Shown one piece after another: positions 1 through 7,641 of a stretch of DNA of 34,642 nt. The notes under the pieces are model-generated. The model searched no databases, had not been told where the DNA came from, and worked only from the letters and a program-made list of their open reading frames with translations. The translations under genes and the position numbers were made by a program. The stretch spans positions 1-34,642 of the forward strand of contig JBKHDD010000033.1 of the NCBI GenBank assembly GCA_046541515.1, in the 5' to 3' direction. Numbering within the stretch: position 1 is the first letter of the stretch; the number at the start of each line of letters is the position of its first letter. The stretch is from CAYFVR01 sp046541515 (GTDB taxonomy: Bacteria > Desulfobacterota > Desulfobacteria > Desulfobacterales > Desulfococcaceae).

Positions 1-145
1 TTGAAAAAGCTCCTCGGACTGCAAAGAGATGGCGGTAGGGTTCCCCCCGGACGGGGAAGCCAACCAAGGCGGGAGAGCGACGTTGGCGAATCTTCCGCCT
101 CGGCGGTTTCCCGGTGGAAAAGGCTCCGGACCGAATGTGGAGAGA

Positions 146-1179
146 TCAGGCCGTCGCCGATTCCGCCTTCGCGGGCTGCGGATCGAAACAGTTGGAGGGC
201 GGCGCCGGGTCCAGCCCCATATCCCGCTGAATGCGGTGGCAGGCGTCCAGGCCGTTGCCGCGCCCCTTGGCGGCGTCGGCCTCTCCGTCCCGGGGGCTCG
301 CGCCCACTTCCGGGAAAAACAGGTTCGCCCCCGCCATCAGCGCGGCGGTTTCGGGTTCGTGGGTGCAATGGGCCCGGGGCACGTCGGCCATGACCAGTCG
401 GCCGACGGCCACCATGCGGGCCATTTCCCGTTCGGTGATCATCCCGAATTTCTCCATGGGCGATCCCGGAAAATTGATGCGGCGCATCACGCCGCTGCAG
501 GTGGCGCCGTTGTCCCGCGCCAGAAACATCAAATCCACCAGCTCCTCTTTGGGATGCTCCGGCCCAACCGGCTCCACGCAGTTCATCCAGAGCAACCCCG
601 CGTCGCGCAGCACCTGAATGGTGCGGATGCGCCGTTCCCGAGGCTGCGGCGTGTCCCGGCCTTCGCCCGCCCGAACCGCGTGGTAGGCCCCCACGAAACC
701 GGCGTCCAGCAATGCTTCGCCCTCCTGGCGGTTGACGTCCCGGGTATTGGCCACCAGCCGGGTGGAGACGGCCTTTTTTAGTATTCGCCCGATTTCCGGC
801 AGCCGGTTGAAGGAAAAGGCGCCGGTGGTCATGAGGTTGAGCGCGTCCGCGCCCGCCGCCTCCGCCGTTTTGGCCCATTCCAAAATTTGTTCCTCGCTGA
901 AGTCGATCTTCTCGGTAAAATGCCGACCTCCCGGGTGAGGGAGCAGAAGGAGCAGTCCAGCGGACAGGGGGCCACGTTGACGCCGATGTGGAAATGGTTC
1001 TCGGCTTTGAGGCCGAACTGTTCCCTGGTCGTCCGGTTGGCGGTTTCCATCAAGGCGCAGACCTCTCGGGATTCCAGCGGAAGGTTGAGCAGCTCCACGG
1101 CTTCATCTCGGGCGATGCCGGCGAAATCGCCGCCGCGTCGCAGGATATCGTCCATTTTCGGGGAAACCTTCCAGCTCAT
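146..1179 (-). pseudogene. BioB/HydE-like radical SAM protein, frameshifted
   Basis: Radical SAM enzyme that would cleave S-adenosylmethionine with a [4Fe-4S] cluster. The N-terminal part starts at ATG 1179 (MSWKVSPKMDD, GAAAGAAG upstream) and carries the cluster motif CPLDCSFC (Cys72, Cys76, Cys79, CX3CX2C). The remainder lies in another frame and has the (beta/alpha) barrel and C-terminal layout of the BioB/HydE/PylB group (AGADALNLMTTG, GYHAVRAGEGRDTPQPRERR-like radical SAM arginine region, ANLFFPEVG near the end). The two halves join if one T is added to the short A/T run at 917-920: the reading then goes VGIF-TEKIDFSEEQILEWAKTAE without a gap, giving about 344 aa. Not clearly biotin synthase; the product is unknown. 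A real mutation and a sequencing error are equally possible. Family confident, substrate unknown. Confidence 0.75.
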
Positions 1180-1294
1180 GTGGGATGAACTTCTTTCAGG
1201 GAAGCCTCGTGAATCGGCGTTCCGCCGAATCGAATCGAGAATTCCGTTGCGCGTTGGATCGGGGTTGGAGCGGTCTCGCTCCGCGAGCGGAACA

Positions 1295-1323
1295 ATAATC
1301 CGATTCCTTGACAAAGTCGTCGA
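1295..1323 (-). promoter_or_regulatory. Candidate sigma70-type promoter for the radical SAM gene
   Basis: On the minus strand TCGACG (-35, 4/6) and GATTAT (-10, 4/6) are spaced by 17 nt. Transcription would begin near 1288 and leave a leader of about 110 nt containing two short hairpins (CTCGC-GGA-GCGAG and TCGGCG-GAA-CGCCGA). Pattern match only. Confidence 0.35.
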
Positions 1324-1388
1324 GGCGGGAAAACAAAACTTGCGGGCCAAGGGCGGCGAAACTTTAATTGCCCCTGGAAGCGTTCCGT

Positions 1389-2537
1389 TTAACCATGTTC
1401 GCCTCTGGCCGGGCGAGCGACCAGCCAGGGCCGCTCCCGCCGGGCGTCCAGCCAGGCCAGGAGCCCGCCCAGTCCCCCGCCGACGCCGTTGTAGATCAGG
1501 TCCAGCAGATTGGGACTTCGTTTTTCCGTGAATTGTTGGAAATATTCGATGGAAAAGGAGATGGAGAGGCCGATAAAAAAGGCGGCGAGGATGAAAAGGG
1601 CCGGGCGCTTGCGGAGGGAGGTCGGACCCAGCCGGTAGAGGAAAAAACCGATGGGAAGGAAGGCAAGGATATTCTGGATCATATCCTTCATGCCGAACCA
1701 GAGATGAAGGTTCGCCAGGAGCGCGCGTTGCAGGCTTTGAAACTGGGCTTTGCCCAGGGGACCGCCCAGGGCGGCCGGGCTCAGGTCGGCAAAGGGCTCT
1801 TCCCCCGTTCCCCGGCTGAAATCGTAAAACGCCGCCAGCCCTTGGGAGACCCGGTTCGCATTTTCTCCGCGTTCGCGGCTTGCGCGGTAATTCCGGGCCG
1901 CCTCCCCGGGCGAAAGCGCCCTGGCGTAGACCGCGGCATGGTAAATGACGCCCCGCCACGGCCGGTTCGGGGTTCGTTCATTGCCCACGGTCAGATAATG
2001 GTCTTCGTCCCAGTTGGAGAAGCCGCCGGAAACCAGTTCGCTTTCGGCGGCGATTTTGCCGTCCACGTAAAGCCGCTGGGGCCCCTTTCCATAGGTGACG
2101 ACCAGGTGCTGCCGTTTCCCGGGCCGGAAAACGGATGGCGTTTCCAGATGGGGATCGATTCCGTTGAGATCGGTCCCGGTGGTGCGGAGCCGGAAGGAAA
2201 GGGCGGCCTCCTGTTGCCCCAGCGTAAAATTCCGCAAGCTGGCGCCCTGGGAATAGGAAAAAATCCGGGCGGGGCCGCTTTGATCAATGTCGGCGGTCGA
2301 AAGATCGACCTCCACCGTGATCCCGTCCGCTTTTTGGAGGGCCGCCGCCAATTCCGCCGGAGGCGCGGGCGAAGAAAGGGCGGCGCAGCGGTCGGTCCGC
2401 ACGCCCCCGGCGGTTCGCTCGATTCGTTGATGGAAACAAACCGCGACGAAATCGAAGGGCCAGAAAGCGGCGAAGTAGATGAGGCCGAGATAGGCCACGA
2501 AGAGAAGGCGAAAGGCTGGACCGGAAAGATGAATCAA
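1389..2537 (-). CDS. VanZ-family membrane protein with inserted LamG/concanavalin-like domain
   Basis: Membrane protein of about 382 aa. A first hydrophobic segment lies near residues 8-28 (RLLFVAYLGLIYFAAFWPF). It is followed by a roughly 200-residue extracytoplasmic domain with LamG/concanavalin-type features (RQHLVVTYGKGPQRLYVDGK, YHAAVYARALSPGEAARNY). The C-terminal 105 residues hold the rest of a VanZ fold (IQNILAFLPIGFFLYRLG, IEYFQQFTEKRSPNLLDLIY, NGVGGGLGGLLAWL). VanZ-like proteins are small integral membrane proteins of poorly known role, some linked to glycopeptide resistance; the lectin-like insert suggests cell-surface glycan recognition (inference). I chose TTG 2537 because GGAG lies 6 nt upstream and translation begins just before the first TM. 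Longer in-frame starts (ATG 2681, ATG 2750) would run into the divergent phoH leader. Confidence 0.75.
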   Translation of the reverse strand: MIHLSGPAFRLLFVAYLGLIYFAAFWPFDFVAVCFHQRIERTAGGVRTDRCAALSSPAPPAELAAALQKADGITVEVDLSTADIDQSGPARIFSYSQGASLRNFTLGQQEAALSFRLRTTGTDLNGIDPHLETPSVFRPGKRQHLVVTYGKGPQRLYVDGKIAAESELVSGGFSNWDEDHYLTVGNERTPNRPWRGVIYHAAVYARALSPGEAARNYRASRERGENANRVSQGLAAFYDFSRGTGEEPFADLSPAALGGPLGKAQFQSLQRALLANLHLWFGMKDMIQNILAFLPIGFFLYRLGPTSLRKRPALFILAAFFIGLSISFSIEYFQQFTEKRSPNLLDLIYNGVGGGLGGLLAWLDARRERPWLVARPARGEHG

Positions 2538-2695
2538 GGGGAACTCCGTTCGAGGCGGGACTGACGGGCTGAACGGAGCCTTCCGCCGTAAGCGGCGCGA
2601 TTCGCGCAATTGCCCCGATCCGCCCAATGAAATTAACGAAACGCTAACTATTTTTTCGCGAGATTCTAACACGATCGGCATACAATCGGAAGTTA

Positions 2696-2717
2696 TTTCG
2701 GGAAACTTGGCCCGAAA
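2696..2717 (+). promoter_or_regulatory. phoH leader: hairpin downstream of a -10-like TACAAT
   Basis: TACAAT at 2681-2686 matches the -10 consensus at 5 of 6 positions, though no good -35 is visible. Just downstream TTTCGGG (2696-2702) can pair with CCCGAAA (2711-2717) across an 8-nt loop. The GGGGAGG ribosome site and phoH ATG follow. The hairpin lies in the 5' untranslated region; its function is unknown. Confidence 0.3.
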
Positions 2718-2736
2718 AAATTTAAGGGGAGGCTGA

Positions 2737-3930
2737 ATGGTCAATCGCAAGCACTACGTGGTGGATACGAACGTTCTTTTGGAAGATCCCGAGGCCCTGG
2801 CCCGACTTCGGAACGGCAACGAAAACAAGGTATACATTCCCTACCACGTCCTGCTGGAGCTGGAAAAATTCAAAAAGAGCCCCAAACACGGCCACGTGGT
2901 GTCGCGCATCGTCCGATTTCTCTCCGAGAACGGCGACCAGTTTACGGTGTTGCAACCGGAAGCCATCGCCGAATCCTTCGCCAACCACGTGGACCATTTC
3001 ATTCTGGACGAAGTGCAGCGCAGCGGTCTCCAGGATCCCATTCTGGTGACCAACGACCGGTTCTTCCGGCTCCAGGCGAGCCTGCGGGGCATTCAAAGCG
3101 AAACCTACAAGGAATCGGCGCCGTTTAAATCCGACGCCGAACATTTCTCGGGTTTCGTGGAAGACCGTGAATCTGCGGTGCCCAACGCCTTCATGTGGGG
3201 GGAGCAGGGAAAACCGATTTTTTTCGGGATCAACGGCGAACGGACCATCGACTATCAGCACCGGATCTGGAACGTGGCGCCTCGCAACGTCTACCAGAAC
3301 CTGAGCCTGGAGCTGATGGTCAACCCGGATATCCATGTGGTCTCCATCCAGAGCGCCGCGGGATACGGAAAAACCTTCCTGGCCCTGGCGGCGGCTCTCT
3401 ATCTCGTCCTGGAGCGCAAAAGCCACGACAAAGTGTACGTGGTGAAGCCGATGATCGAGATCGGGCAGAAAATGGGGTATCTGCCCGGGAAGGTTTCGGA
3501 GAAGATGGAGCCGTACGTCCGCTACATTTCGGACCTCGTGCTCAAACTCCACCGGGGGCGCAACGCCGGCCGGATTTTCTCCGACGCGGACAGCCACCCG
3601 CCCGCGTACGATCCCAAGCGGTTCGAGCTGCTGCCGCTGACCTACATCCGGGGCATGAACATCGAAAACGCGGTGGTCATCATCGACGAAACCCAGAACA
3701 TGTCCCGCGCGGAATGCCGGGCGATTTTGTCGCGGATGGGAGAGGGCGTAAAGTGCATCTGTCTGGGAGACATCCACCAGGTGGACAACCCGTACCTGAC
3801 CGCCGCCAACAACGGACTCAACTGGATCGTTAACAAGTTCACCGGGAGTCGGATTTACGCCCATCTGGTGCTCAAGGGCGACAAATCCCGGGGGCCCATC
3901 ACCGATCTGGTGATCAAGTCGGGGCTGTAA
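2737..3930 (+). CDS. phoH: PIN-PhoH ATPase (PhoH2-type)
   Basis: 397-aa cytoplasmic protein joining an N-terminal PIN ribonuclease domain (about residues 5-140; VVDTNVLL with the metal-binding Asp, LLELEKFK, LVTNDRFFRL) to a C-terminal PhoH P-loop ATPase (about 185-395). The Walker A is SAAGYGKTFLAL near residue 205 and the Walker B VVIIDETQNM near 313. These fusions are described as PhoH2, RNA-unwinding and RNA-cleaving proteins, often paired with an antitoxin-like PhoAT gene. No such partner is visible here: the upstream neighbour is the divergent VanZ gene. Start ATG 2737 has GGGGAGG at good spacing. Full length for the family; no anomalies. It converges on the lipase gene. Confidence 0.95.
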   Translation: MVNRKHYVVDTNVLLEDPEALARLRNGNENKVYIPYHVLLELEKFKKSPKHGHVVSRIVRFLSENGDQFTVLQPEAIAESFANHVDHFILDEVQRSGLQDPILVTNDRFFRLQASLRGIQSETYKESAPFKSDAEHFSGFVEDRESAVPNAFMWGEQGKPIFFGINGERTIDYQHRIWNVAPRNVYQNLSLELMVNPDIHVVSIQSAAGYGKTFLALAAALYLVLERKSHDKVYVVKPMIEIGQKMGYLPGKVSEKMEPYVRYISDLVLKLHRGRNAGRIFSDADSHPPAYDPKRFELLPLTYIRGMNIENAVVIIDETQNMSRAECRAILSRMGEGVKCICLGDIHQVDNPYLTAANNGLNWIVNKFTGSRIYAHLVLKGDKSRGPITDLVIKSGL

Positions 3931-4016
3931 ACCCGAATCCGGTCGGGGAAAATGCGGGAGCGGTCATGGCGGCGGTCCCGGTTGGGGCCGCCGTGGTCCC
4001 ATGCAAAAGCCGAGGA

Positions 4017-4976
4017 TCATGGATGTTGGGCCGGCGGCGGGGCCGGGCGCGGCCGGAATTCGGGTCGGCTTTCGACTTTCCTCGCCGCGGCGGCCGATTC
4101 TTCCAGCAGCGTCCGGGTGAGATGGACGGTGTAGTTGACCGGCGAGTGTTCGGACAGGAAGTCGGGCGGGCCGGGAATGAGTCGTCGGCCGGAAAACTCG
4201 GCGGCGGTTGCGACCGGTTTGGAGGGCTCCGAGGCCAGGGCGTCCGGGGCGGGAGTCAGAAAAACCGGTTCGCCGATGTGGCGAAAATCAAACGGAATGC
4301 GGGACGGCGGGACCCCGGTCACGATGTCCCGCAGACTGGCGATTCGGTACACGGGAACGCCGTCGAGGCCGGCCGCAAAAGCGGGATCGCCCACGCGGGG
4401 ACAGCCGAAGGTATACACCGCGCGAGGTTTGCGCATGGAGGCCGCCAGCAGCGCAAGCGCGCCGCCCAGGCTGTGCCCCGCAAAAAACAGGGGCAGGTCG
4501 ATTTCCTCCAGGGCCTCGGCCACTTCGGGCCAGACTTTGAAAAATTCCTTTTTAAACCCGCTGTGCACCATGCCGCCTCCCGGCCAGCGAACCTGGAAGG
4601 TGGTGAGATTGGACAGCCAGGTTTCCAGTCCGTTGGTGCCCCGAAACACGAGGACGGCAAAGCCTTTTTTGCGACCGGGCAGGGTGGCGAAAATTCCGCA
4701 TTGGACGGTGGGCTTGTAAAAAAAACGAACCTCCCGCATCCCCACTTCGGCGAGAATGTCGTTTCGGCCAAGGGCCGGCGCCGCGTCCATCAGTTCCTCG
4801 CGCCCCCGACGGTAGATGAGCCGACACATCTCCGACATCCACCAGGCGTTGGCGGCCCGGTACCCCTTTTTCTCCGGGCGAAATGGCGCGATACGCCGTC
4901 CTTGTGCCGAGCGGCGAAAAAAAGAATTTCCCTCGCCCGGACGCACTAGGGCGTCCCAGCTTCTGTCAAATTCCAT
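4017..4976 (-). CDS. Class 3 (alpha/beta-hydrolase) lipase
   Basis: 319-aa esterase/lipase of the fungal-type class 3 family. It has the oxyanion region VLVFRGT, the nucleophile elbow FAGHSLGGALALLA (GXSXG), the acid region SLRDIVTGVPP with Asp, and a C-terminal SEHSPVNY that supplies the catalytic His. No signal peptide is visible, so it is probably cytoplasmic or membrane-peripheral, and its lipid substrate is unknown. The ATG at 4976 follows GGGGGAAC; longer in-frame extensions run through the PAS gene and are rejected. It lies 17 nt after the PAS/coiled-coil gene, so the two are probably co-transcribed. The last 30 residues are Pro/Ala/Arg-rich and likely disordered. Confidence 0.9.
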   Translation of the reverse strand: MEFDRSWDALVRPGEGNSFFRRSAQGRRIAPFRPEKKGYRAANAWWMSEMCRLIYRRGREELMDAAPALGRNDILAEVGMREVRFFYKPTVQCGIFATLPGRKKGFAVLVFRGTNGLETWLSNLTTFQVRWPGGGMVHSGFKKEFFKVWPEVAEALEEIDLPLFFAGHSLGGALALLAASMRKPRAVYTFGCPRVGDPAFAAGLDGVPVYRIASLRDIVTGVPPSRIPFDFRHIGEPVFLTPAPDALASEPSKPVATAAEFSGRRLIPGPPDFLSEHSPVNYTVHLTRTLLEESAAAARKVESRPEFRPRPAPPPAQHP

Positions 4977-4993
4977 CGCGACCGTTCCCCCGA

Positions 4994-5716
4994 TTATTTC
5001 AGCACGATTTTGACCGACGGCTTGTCCTGGAACCGCACCCGCGCGATTTTCATTTTGAGGCGGGTAACGGTCCCGTCCGGTCCCTGAAACCGGATGTCCT
5101 TGATTTTTTCCTTGTCGCCGTTCAAAAATGCCCGGTCGATGCGTTCCTTCAGCTTGAGGGATTCCTGATAGGGGATGAAATCGAAGATCCGCCGACCGGT
5201 CAGGGCCGTTTCGTCGGATATGCCCAGGGTTTCGGCGGCGGTCTGGTTGATGTAGCGGAAGGTGTAGCCGGAATCCAGAAGCATGATTTTTTGTTCGTTG
5301 TCGTCCACGAAGCTCTTGAACAGGTCGTAGTTCAGGGCGTATCGGCTCTGGCAATCGCGGAACCGGTTCTGCAATTCCTCGAAATCCCGTTCCAGCAGGG
5401 CGAACTGGTCCAAAAGCTGGGATTTTTCCCGAAGAACCCTTTCATTTTGTTCCGACAACCGGATAAAGTCGATTTTTAGGTCTTCGTGCTCCTCCCGCAG
5501 CCGGTCCTTTTCCTCTTGGGCGGCGATGTGCAGTTCTTGAAGCCGCCGATTTTCCTCCATCAATTTCTCCAACTGCTTTCGGACCTCCTCCAGTTCCCCG
5601 CGAATCGCGGGATCTTCCGCCGTGACCACCGCCACTTCCTGCTCGTCGGTCTCGTTTTCCAACTCCTCGATATGGGCCACCAGCTCTTTTTTCGTCTTCC
5701 GCATCCAGTCGGCCAT
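4994..5716 (-). CDS. Coiled-coil PAS-domain protein
   Basis: 240 aa. Residues 1-130 are strongly heptad-like, with many Glu, Lys, Leu and Arg (LEEVRKQLEKLMEENRRLQE, LREKSQLLDQFALLERDFEE), indicating a long coiled coil. Residues 135-240 form one PAS domain (IMLLDSGYTFRYINQTAAETLG, GRRIFDFIPYQESLKLKERI, then two PAS-like strands). No kinase, GGDEF or HTH output is present, so it is a stand-alone sensor or scaffold, probably dimeric. ATG 5716 has GGGGGG 8 nt upstream. The lipase gene follows after 17 nt. Domain call secure, ligand and partner unknown. Confidence 0.85.
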   Translation of the reverse strand: MADWMRKTKKELVAHIEELENETDEQEVAVVTAEDPAIRGELEEVRKQLEKLMEENRRLQELHIAAQEEKDRLREEHEDLKIDFIRLSEQNERVLREKSQLLDQFALLERDFEELQNRFRDCQSRYALNYDLFKSFVDDNEQKIMLLDSGYTFRYINQTAAETLGISDETALTGRRIFDFIPYQESLKLKERIDRAFLNGDKEKIKDIRFQGPDGTVTRLKMKIARVRFQDKPSVKIVLK

Positions 5717-5749
5717 GATTTTATCCCCCCTTCACGGTTCCTTCAGTCG

Positions 5750-5778
5750 ACGGGCCTTCTCGCCCGTTTTTTCTTTTT
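5750..5778 (+). terminator. Plus-oriented intrinsic-terminator-like hairpin
   Basis: ACGGGC (5750-5755) pairs with GCCCGT (5762-5767) across a 6-nt loop and is followed by a T-rich run (TTTTTTCTTTTT). It is oriented to stop plus-strand transcription, but no plus-strand gene precedes it for 1.8 kb; it lies inside the leader of the minus-strand PAS gene. Confidence 0.4.
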
Positions 5779-6045
5779 AATGGGTTCCCCGCCCCATCTT
5801 TCTTCCCAAGGCCCCTTGATTCCTACGGTGGGGGCGGTTTTTCCCGTTCCGCCCATCCGATGACCCTTGGCCGGAGGATTCGCCCCTTGTCGCCGCGTTC
5901 CCGGCGGGCGAAAGCGTTGGCCGCGCTTCGTTGGGCGATTCCCCGCTTTTCCGGACAATTGGCATTCCCGTGTTGCGGACGCCCACCGAACCCGTCGGCT
6001 TCAAAAAGACGGGAAGGGTGGCCGATCTCTTTGATAAACGGGGTA

Positions 6046-6074
6046 TGTGTAGGCTTGTTTCCCTGACTTGTCAA
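6046..6074 (-). promoter_or_regulatory. Candidate promoter of the PAS-lipase operon
   Basis: On the minus strand a perfect TTGACA (-35) is followed by a 17-nt spacer and TACACA (-10, 3/6). Initiation near 6039 would give a leader of roughly 320 nt before the PAS gene start at 5716. Confidence 0.4.
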
Positions 6075-6186
6075 TAATGTTTTTGCCGGTGATTCGGGCA
6101 AGTTTTGGTCGGATTTTTTACCGTTAAATGGATTTTAACATGATTTTAATGATTTATAAAAAACCAGAATCCATGAAAAAAAAGGC

Positions 6187-6215
6187 TTGACTTCCGAGAC
6201 GGATAGGCGCATTAT
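6187..6215 (+). promoter_or_regulatory. Sigma70-type promoter of the acidic coiled-coil gene
   Basis: TTGACT (6187-6192, 5/6 to -35) and CATTAT (6210-6215, 4/6 to -10) are spaced by exactly 17 nt after an AT-rich stretch. The predicted transcription start, near 6222, sits just before the palindrome at 6227-6245 and about 50 nt before the ATG at 6271. Confidence 0.6.
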
Positions 6216-6226
6216 CCATGCGTTGA

Positions 6227-6245
6227 TTGTACAGAAAGTGTACAA
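6227..6245. promoter_or_regulatory. Operator-like palindrome TTGTACA-N5-TGTACAA
   Basis: A perfect 7-bp inverted repeat with a GAAAG spacer lies directly downstream of the predicted transcription start. That position is expected for a repressor operator. The cognate regulator is not evident in the window. Confidence 0.55.
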
Positions 6246-6270
6246 AAAATTTCCCAAAGAGTGGGTCGCA

Positions 6271-6612
6271 ATGAGTGTTTTTAAAGATGAAGTGGACACC
6301 AAGCGGGTGATTTTCAACGTCCGGCTCGATTTGGCCCAGCGGTTGGAGCAGGCCAAGAAGGACGCCAGGGATTTGGGGAAAAAGCTGGATGTGGACGGCG
6401 CCATCGACAAGGCGCTGGAAAAATTCTTGAAAAAGGCGGAGAAAAAAATCGCGGAAGTTCACAAGAAGCGACGAGAGGAAAAGCAGGGGTTTCCCATCCA
6501 GGCCCCGCGCTCCGCAGAGGCGGAAGACGAACCGGACGAGGACGAGACCGAGGACGCCGAAGAATTCGCGGATGCCGAAGCGGACGCCGAGTCCGACCAA
6601 CGGCGGGACTGA
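6271..6612 (+). CDS. Unrecognised protein with helical core and acidic tail
   Basis: 113 aa from ATG 6271 (AAAGAG about 9 nt upstream). A TTG start at 6187 is rejected because it coincides with the promoter. Residues 10-75 start with VIFNVRLDLAQRLEQAKKDA and continue as a Lys/Glu/Ala-rich amphipathic helix (LEKFLKKAEKKIAEVHKKRR). Residues 80-113 are strongly acidic (EDEPDEDETEDAEEFADAEA). The first part resembles a ribbon-helix-helix-like strand followed by helices (weak inference). It is followed by the amphi-Trp gene 67 nt later, whose product also has an acidic C-terminus. I do not recognise a named family. Possibly a small DNA- or membrane-associated regulatory protein. Confidence 0.65.
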   Translation: MSVFKDEVDTKRVIFNVRLDLAQRLEQAKKDARDLGKKLDVDGAIDKALEKFLKKAEKKIAEVHKKRREEKQGFPIQAPRSAEAEDEPDEDETEDAEEFADAEADAESDQRRD

Positions 6613-6678
6613 TTCCGTGATTCTTTTGGCCGGAAATCATTGCCAATCAACGGCGGCGCCCTGCCGCAAGGAGGAACC

Positions 6679-7029
6679 ATGAAAAACGAAGTGACCGTTA
6701 AACGAAGCATGACCCCGGAAGCCGCGGCCGATGTTCTGGCCGATCTGTCCGCCAGCCTGCGGGCGGGCACCGTCTGCGTCATTCAGGGGGAGGATTTCGT
6801 GACCCTGACGCCGGGCGGGGGCATCGATGTGGGCATTTTGGCCGGCCGGAAGAAGGACAAGCAGAAGATATCCATTCAGATGGCCTGGCGGGAAATCGAG
6901 GTGGAAGCCATGGAGGCGGCGGAATTCGGCATTTCCGGCCAAGAGCCGGAGACGAACGCCCCCGAGCCGGCCGAAACCGGGGAAGAGGCGGCGCCCGCCG
7001 TTGCGGTGCCGCCGGGGACCATGCTGTAA
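6679..7029 (+). CDS. Amphi-Trp domain protein, copy 1
   Basis: 116 aa. Residues 1-75 match the amphi-Trp domain family: opening MKNEVTVKRSM, helix AADVLADLSASLRAGTVCV, EDFVTLTPGG, then basic KKDKQKISIQMAWREIEVE with the conserved Trp. The family is small and of unknown biochemical role. The remaining 40 residues are an acidic, Pro/Ala-rich, probably disordered tail. ATG 6679 follows AAGGAGG at ideal spacing. A close paralogue lies 216 nt downstream, indicating tandem duplication. Confidence 0.85.
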   Translation: MKNEVTVKRSMTPEAAADVLADLSASLRAGTVCVIQGEDFVTLTPGGGIDVGILAGRKKDKQKISIQMAWREIEVEAMEAAEFGISGQEPETNAPEPAETGEEAAPAVAVPPGTML

Positions 7030-7052
7030 ATTTTTGGGAAAGCGGACCGGCG

Positions 7053-7083
7053 TTTCCCTTCGGTTTTGGGTTTCGAAGGGAAA
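7053..7083. repeat. Perfect 10-bp inverted repeat between the amphi-Trp genes
   Basis: TTTCCCTTCG (7053-7062) and CGAAGGGAAA (7074-7083) are separated by 11 nt, 24 nt after the first amphi-Trp stop. There is no U-tract, so it may stabilise the 3' end of the first transcript or bind a protein rather than terminate. Confidence 0.5.
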
Positions 7084-7154
7084 ACCATCCCCATATTCCA
7101 GCGGCTGGGAAGAACGGCGGCCCAAAGGCGCCGCCCGCCGGGAAGTTTTTGGCC

Positions 7155-7181
7155 AAGGTGGCGGATTCCGTCCACCTTTTT
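7155..7181 (+). terminator. Intrinsic terminator after amphi-Trp copy 1
   Basis: AAGGTGG-CGG, loop ATT, CCG with one bulged T, then CCACCTT and further Ts (TTTAAA). A strong stem with a short T run in plus orientation, suggesting that the second amphi-Trp gene needs its own promoter or read-through. Confidence 0.6.
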
Positions 7182-7245
7182 AAACCGCTCCGCCGACCCC
7201 GACGGGCCGGGCGCGAGAATTGGAACGATCGAAGGAGGTTGGAAC

Positions 7246-7572
7246 ATGAAGAGCGAAGTCAAGATCAAGCGGACTATGGAGGCGGACGTCCTGGCGGACC
7301 TGCTGGACGATCTGGTCAAGAGCATTCGGGAGGGCACCGTCTGCGTGCAGCGAGGGGAAGAGTTCGTGACCCTGAATCCCGGCGGACGGATCGAGCTGGA
7401 GCTGGAGGCCAGTCAAAAGAAGGACAAGCAGAAGTTTTCCATCGAGATGAGCTGGCGGCAGTTGGACATCGAGGAGGAGGAGAGCGCCGACTTCAAGATT
7501 TCCAGCCAAGAGCCGGAGATGTCCGCGCCCGCGCCCTTCGAGGGGGAGGAAGGGGCCGCGCCGGCGGTGTAG
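7246..7572 (+). CDS. Amphi-Trp domain protein, copy 2
   Basis: 108 aa, closely similar to the product of the gene at 6679: MKSEVKIKRTM, DVLADLLDDLVKSIREGTVC, EEFVTLNPGG, KKDKQKFSIEMSWRQ with the conserved Trp. Both copies end with an acidic tail containing a shared block (ISGQEPE in copy 1, ISSQEPE in copy 2), showing that the whole gene was duplicated. ATG 7246 has GAAGGAGGT, a near-perfect ribosome site; an upstream in-frame start at 7066 is rejected because it would translate the terminator. Function unknown. An intrinsic terminator follows at 7597. Confidence 0.85.
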   Translation: MKSEVKIKRTMEADVLADLLDDLVKSIREGTVCVQRGEEFVTLNPGGRIELELEASQKKDKQKFSIEMSWRQLDIEEEESADFKISSQEPEMSAPAPFEGEEGAAPAV

Positions 7573-7596
7573 TTTACGCCAAGCGGTCCATCGACG

Positions 7597-7626
7597 AAAA
7601 CGCCGGGGGATTTCCTCCGGCGTTTT
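7597..7626. terminator. Strong bidirectional intrinsic terminator
   Basis: AAAACGCCGG (7597-7606) and CCGGCGTTTT (7617-7626) form a 10-bp perfect stem extended internally by GGA/TCC. A- and T-runs on the flanks allow termination in both directions, suiting its place between the plus-strand amphi-Trp gene and the minus-strand EAL-GGDEF remnant. Confidence 0.85.
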
Positions 7627-7641
7627 CGCGTTTGCGCTCCG

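Larger units (their letters stand above)
5717..6186. other. 470-nt intergenic region, long leader of the PAS-lipase pair
   Basis: No convincing protein-coding frame. The left half is GC-rich and able to fold (for example CGCCG-CGTTCC-CGGCG around 5900). The right end (about 6070-6186) is AT-rich and leads into the plus-strand promoter at 6187. It also contains the minus-strand promoter candidate at 6046-6074 and the hairpin at 5750-5778. No known riboswitch or small RNA recognised. Confidence 0.4.

Noticed and set aside
1..145. Possible structured RNA or gene start left of the radical SAM stop
   Set aside because: Several short GC stems but no match to a riboswitch consensus I know, and no start codon with a ribosome site.
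3971..3992. Hairpin GGCGGTCCC/GGGGCCGCC between phoH and the lipase gene
   Set aside because: One G-U pair and no T run in either direction; in such GC-rich DNA short stems arise by chance.
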